A stretch of 64,000 bases of DNA from Gammaproteobacteria bacterium (GTDB lineage: Bacteria > Pseudomonadota > Gammaproteobacteria > Thiohalobacterales > Thiohalobacteraceae), in NCBI GenBank assembly GCA_018819175.1, contig JAHJQQ010000023.1, positions 1-64,000 on the forward strand, read 5' to 3'. Made by a program: the position numbers and the translations under genes. Numbering within the stretch: position 1 is the first letter of the stretch; each line of letters opens with the position of its first letter. Positions 61,366-64,000 of this stretch are shown here, piece after piece. The notes under the pieces were generated by a model, which saw nothing but the letters and a program-made list of their open reading frames with translations, searched no databases and had not been told where the DNA came from.

Positions 61366-62643
61366 ATGGCCACCAAGAAAGCGCCCAAGAAAAATGCCTT
61401 CTACGCCCAATCCGGCGGCGTCACGGCAGTCATCAACGCCAGCGCCTGCGGCGTGATCGAGACCGCGCGCAAGCACAAAGACAAAATCGGCAAGGTCTAC
61501 GCCGGCCGCAACGGCATCATCGGTGCATTGACCGAAGACCTGATCGACACCAGCAAGGAATCCGCCGGCAGCATCGCCGGTCTGCGCCACACCCCTTCCG
61601 GCGCGTTCGGTTCCTGTCGCTTCAAGCTCAAGAGCCTGGAACAGAATCTGGCTGAGTACGAACGTCTGATCGAGGTTTTCAAGGCGCATAACATCGGCTA
61701 CTTCTTCTACAACGGTGGCGGCGACTCCGCCGACACCTGCTACAAGATCTCGCAGCTGTCCGAAAAGATGGGTTATCCGGTGCAGGCCATTCACGTTCCC
61801 AAGACGGTCGACAACGATCTGCCCATTACCGACAACTGCCCGGGCTTCGGTTCGGTGGCCAAATACATCGCCATCTCCACCCGCGAGGCCAGCTTCGACG
61901 TGGCCTCCATGTGCAAGACCTCGACCAAGGTGTTCATCCTCGAAGTCATGGGCCGTCATGCCGGCTGGATCGCCGCCGCCGGTGCGCTCGCCTCCACCGA
62001 AGACACCGAAATCCCGATCGTCGTGTTGTTCCCGGAAATCACTTTCAATAAAGAAAAGTTCCTCGCCAAGGTCGACGGCCTGGTGAAGAAGCACGGCTAC
62101 TGCACCGTCGTCGTATCGGAAGGCGTGAAGGGCGACGACGGTAAGTTCCTCGCCGACCAGGGCCTGAAAGACGCCTTCGGTCATGCCCAGCTCGGCGGTG
62201 TCGCGCCGGTGGTGGCATCCATCATCAAACAGGGCCTGGGACTGAAGTATCACTGGGGCGTGGCGGATTATCTGCAACGCGCCGCGCGCCACATCGCTTC
62301 CAAGACCGACGTCGAGATGGCTTATGCCATGGGCAAGGCGGCGGTCGAGTTCGCGCTCAAAGGTCACAACTCGGTGATGCCGACGGTCGAGCGCACCTCC
62401 AACAAGCCGTTCAAGTGGAAGGTCGGCATGGCCCCGCTGTCCAAGGTCGCCAACGTCGAGAAGATGATGCCGGCGAATTTCATCACCAAGGACGGCTTCG
62501 GCATCACGGCCAAATGCCGCGAATACATGGAACCGTTGATCAAGGGCGAAGACTATCCGCCCTACAAGAACGGCATGCCGCAGTATGTTCGTCTCAAGAA
62601 CATCGGCGTGCCCAAGAAACTCGGCAAGTTCGACCTGAAATAA
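61366..62643 (+). CDS. Pyrophosphate-dependent 6-phosphofructokinase
   Basis: 425 residues. Interconverts fructose 6-phosphate and fructose 1,6-bisphosphate with PPi in place of ATP. FYAQSGGVTAVINASACGVI, FFYNGGGDSADTCYKIS, the catalytic PKTVDNDLPITDNCPGFGS and VMGRHAGWIAAAGALA are PFK motifs. GGGDS, where ATP enzymes have GGDGS, with the Lys in PKTVDND marks the PPi type. Reversible PPi-PFK is common in sulfur- and methane-oxidising gammaproteobacteria, where it also serves the Calvin or RuMP cycle. GAGGAG precedes the ATG. The membrane pyrophosphatase gene follows. Confidence 0.94.
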   Translation: MATKKAPKKNAFYAQSGGVTAVINASACGVIETARKHKDKIGKVYAGRNGIIGALTEDLIDTSKESAGSIAGLRHTPSGAFGSCRFKLKSLEQNLAEYERLIEVFKAHNIGYFFYNGGGDSADTCYKISQLSEKMGYPVQAIHVPKTVDNDLPITDNCPGFGSVAKYIAISTREASFDVASMCKTSTKVFILEVMGRHAGWIAAAGALASTEDTEIPIVVLFPEITFNKEKFLAKVDGLVKKHGYCTVVVSEGVKGDDGKFLADQGLKDAFGHAQLGGVAPVVASIIKQGLGLKYHWGVADYLQRAARHIASKTDVEMAYAMGKAAVEFALKGHNSVMPTVERTSNKPFKWKVGMAPLSKVANVEKMMPANFITKDGFGITAKCREYMEPLIKGEDYPPYKNGMPQYVRLKNIGVPKKLGKFDLK

Positions 62644-62949
62644 ACGCAGTACCACAAAGGGGCCTATGTGCCCCTTTGTTGTTTTCGTAGTTTATTCCGC
62701 TGAGTTGTTTTGGTTGAACAGCAAAGACACGAAGGTAAAGAATATTTCTGAACCGCAGAGGCGCAAAGGCGCAAAGAGAACCAAACGCAAGGTATTTTGG
62801 TGTTTTCATTAGACCTTCTTTGCGCCTCGGCGCCTTTGCGGTTCCATGAAGGGTTTTCTTGGCATCTTTGCGCCTTTGCGGTTCGAACATGATTTTCTTG
62901 GCGCCCTTGGTGCCTTGACGGTTCACGAAACTGAATTTATAGGAAAGCA
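62644..62949. repeat. Intergenic region with terminator and CCAAGGCGCC-type repeats
   Basis: Just after PPi-PFK, CAAAGGGGC (62655-62663) and GCCCCTTTG (62670-62678) plus TTGTTTTC form a likely rho-independent terminator. From 62738 GAACCGCAGAGGCGCAAAGG faces GCCTCGGCGCCTTTGCGGTTC (62825-62845), then TTGCGCCTTTGCGGTTC (62868-62884) and CTTGGCGCCCTTGGTGCCTT (62898-62917) units. Same family as 47300 and 57375. No gene. Confidence 0.8.
62655..62684 (+). terminator. Rho-independent terminator of the PPi-PFK gene
   Basis: A perfect 9-bp stem (CAAAGGGGC/GCCCCTTTG, loop CTATGT) is followed by a T-rich stretch (TTGTTTTC). It ends the PPi-PFK transcript 12 bp after its stop codon. Confidence 0.8.
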
Positions 62950-63147
62950 ATGAACCTCGATCGCGCACGTGAACTGTTGCAAGTCCAGACCAGCCTCGGC
63001 AGCGGTTACAACCGCAACTCGGCGCGGCTGATCCTGGCCGAGATACAGCGCGAACATGGTCAGGCGGCGGTTGATCGGCTGATCCGCGATCTGGATCTGG
63101 AGAAGGCCTTCGGTTTCGTGCCAGGGACGGAATTTAAAGCGCCCTGA
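62950..63147 (+). CDS. Small conserved hypothetical protein
   Basis: 65 residues with a TAGGAAAG ribosome binding site. MNLDRARELLQVQTSLGSGY and a helical NSARLILAEIQREHG segment; the end is EKAFGFVPGTEFKAP. Soluble, mostly helical. Family not recognised. It sits between the repeat region and hppA. Codon use and ribosome binding site make it look real. Confidence 0.7.
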   Translation: MNLDRARELLQVQTSLGSGYNRNSARLILAEIQREHGQAAVDRLIRDLDLEKAFGFVPGTEFKAP

Positions 63148-63249
63148 ACCGGGCTCGAGCATTACCAAATTGATACGGGTCAAGGTCCCTATTAACCACA
63201 TAATCATAATGCACAAAAATCACTATTAATCTGGACGGAGGAGAATTAC

Positions 63250-64000
<751 letters not shown>

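Noticed and set aside
61210..62655. Long open frame antisense to PPi-PFK (481 residues)
   Set aside because: It mirrors the real gene, which has complete PFK motifs and a good ribosome binding site; the antisense protein has no family and is His/Asp-rich as expected from such a shadow.

Overview
This window looks like chromosomal DNA of a gammaproteobacterium, probably a sulfur-oxidising member of the Chromatiales or a neighbouring order. The clues are a DsrE/DsrF/DsrH set with a YeeE-type sulfur transporter and two TusA-like proteins, a pyrophosphate-dependent phosphofructokinase next to a membrane pyrophosphatase, and gammaproteobacterial housekeeping genes (accB-accC, aroQ, cysQ-nudE, gspG-N, thiD-thiE-hemL, ubiX, mpl). 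No rRNA, tRNA, CRISPR array or transposase was seen. Assignments rest on motifs read by eye.

Layout. 0.3-4.3 kb: prmA, accC, a nonsense-mutated GxxExxY gene inside a pair of inverted repeats, accB and aroQ, all on the minus strand. 4.5-6.7 kb: a secreted cyclophilin with a C-terminal anchor, facing an unknown lipoprotein. 7.0-22.6 kb: eight tightly packed plus-strand genes. Seven are TPR proteins fused to a sulfotransferase (2), an O-GlcNAc-transferase-like GT41 domain (2) or a methyltransferase (3); the eighth is a phytanoyl-CoA-dioxygenase-like enzyme. 22.8-29.8 kb: surface proteins, namely two near-twin VPLPA-CTERM proteins, a FadL-type porin and a large protein that carries the twins' domain on a different C-terminal anchor. 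30.1-36.9 kb: an exopolysaccharide locus of the XrtA/PEP-CTERM type (export protein, outer-membrane barrel, chain-length protein, tyrosine kinase, ATPase, VanZ). 37.1-39.7 kb: cysQ, nudE, a yrfG-like HAD gene and a YkgJ-type gene. 40-45.3 kb: type II secretion genes gspG-H-I-J-K-L-M-N. 45.5-48.8 kb: rubredoxin, thiD, thiE, hemL. 48.8-52.2 kb: sulfur transport and relay genes. 52.3-64 kb: DedA-PAP2, a Lon-N-domain protein, ubiX, mpl, a membrane protein, a cardiolipin-synthase-like protein, an adenylate kinase with a histone-H1-like tail, PPi-PFK and the start of hppA.

The most interesting region is 4.5-30 kb. TPR-guided modifying enzymes (sulfation, glycosylation, methylation, possibly hydroxylation) sit between genes for exported, C-terminally anchored proteins. 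A reasonable hypothesis is that the operon modifies those surface proteins or the neighbouring polysaccharide; the sequence does not prove it. cysQ at 37 kb encodes the phosphatase that would remove PAP, the by-product of sulfotransferases.

The intergenic spaces are unusually rich in palindromic repeats of several families, some nested in each other. Examples are a roughly 148-bp element present twice in opposite orientation and a heptamer tandem repeat that supplies the stop codons of two convergent genes.
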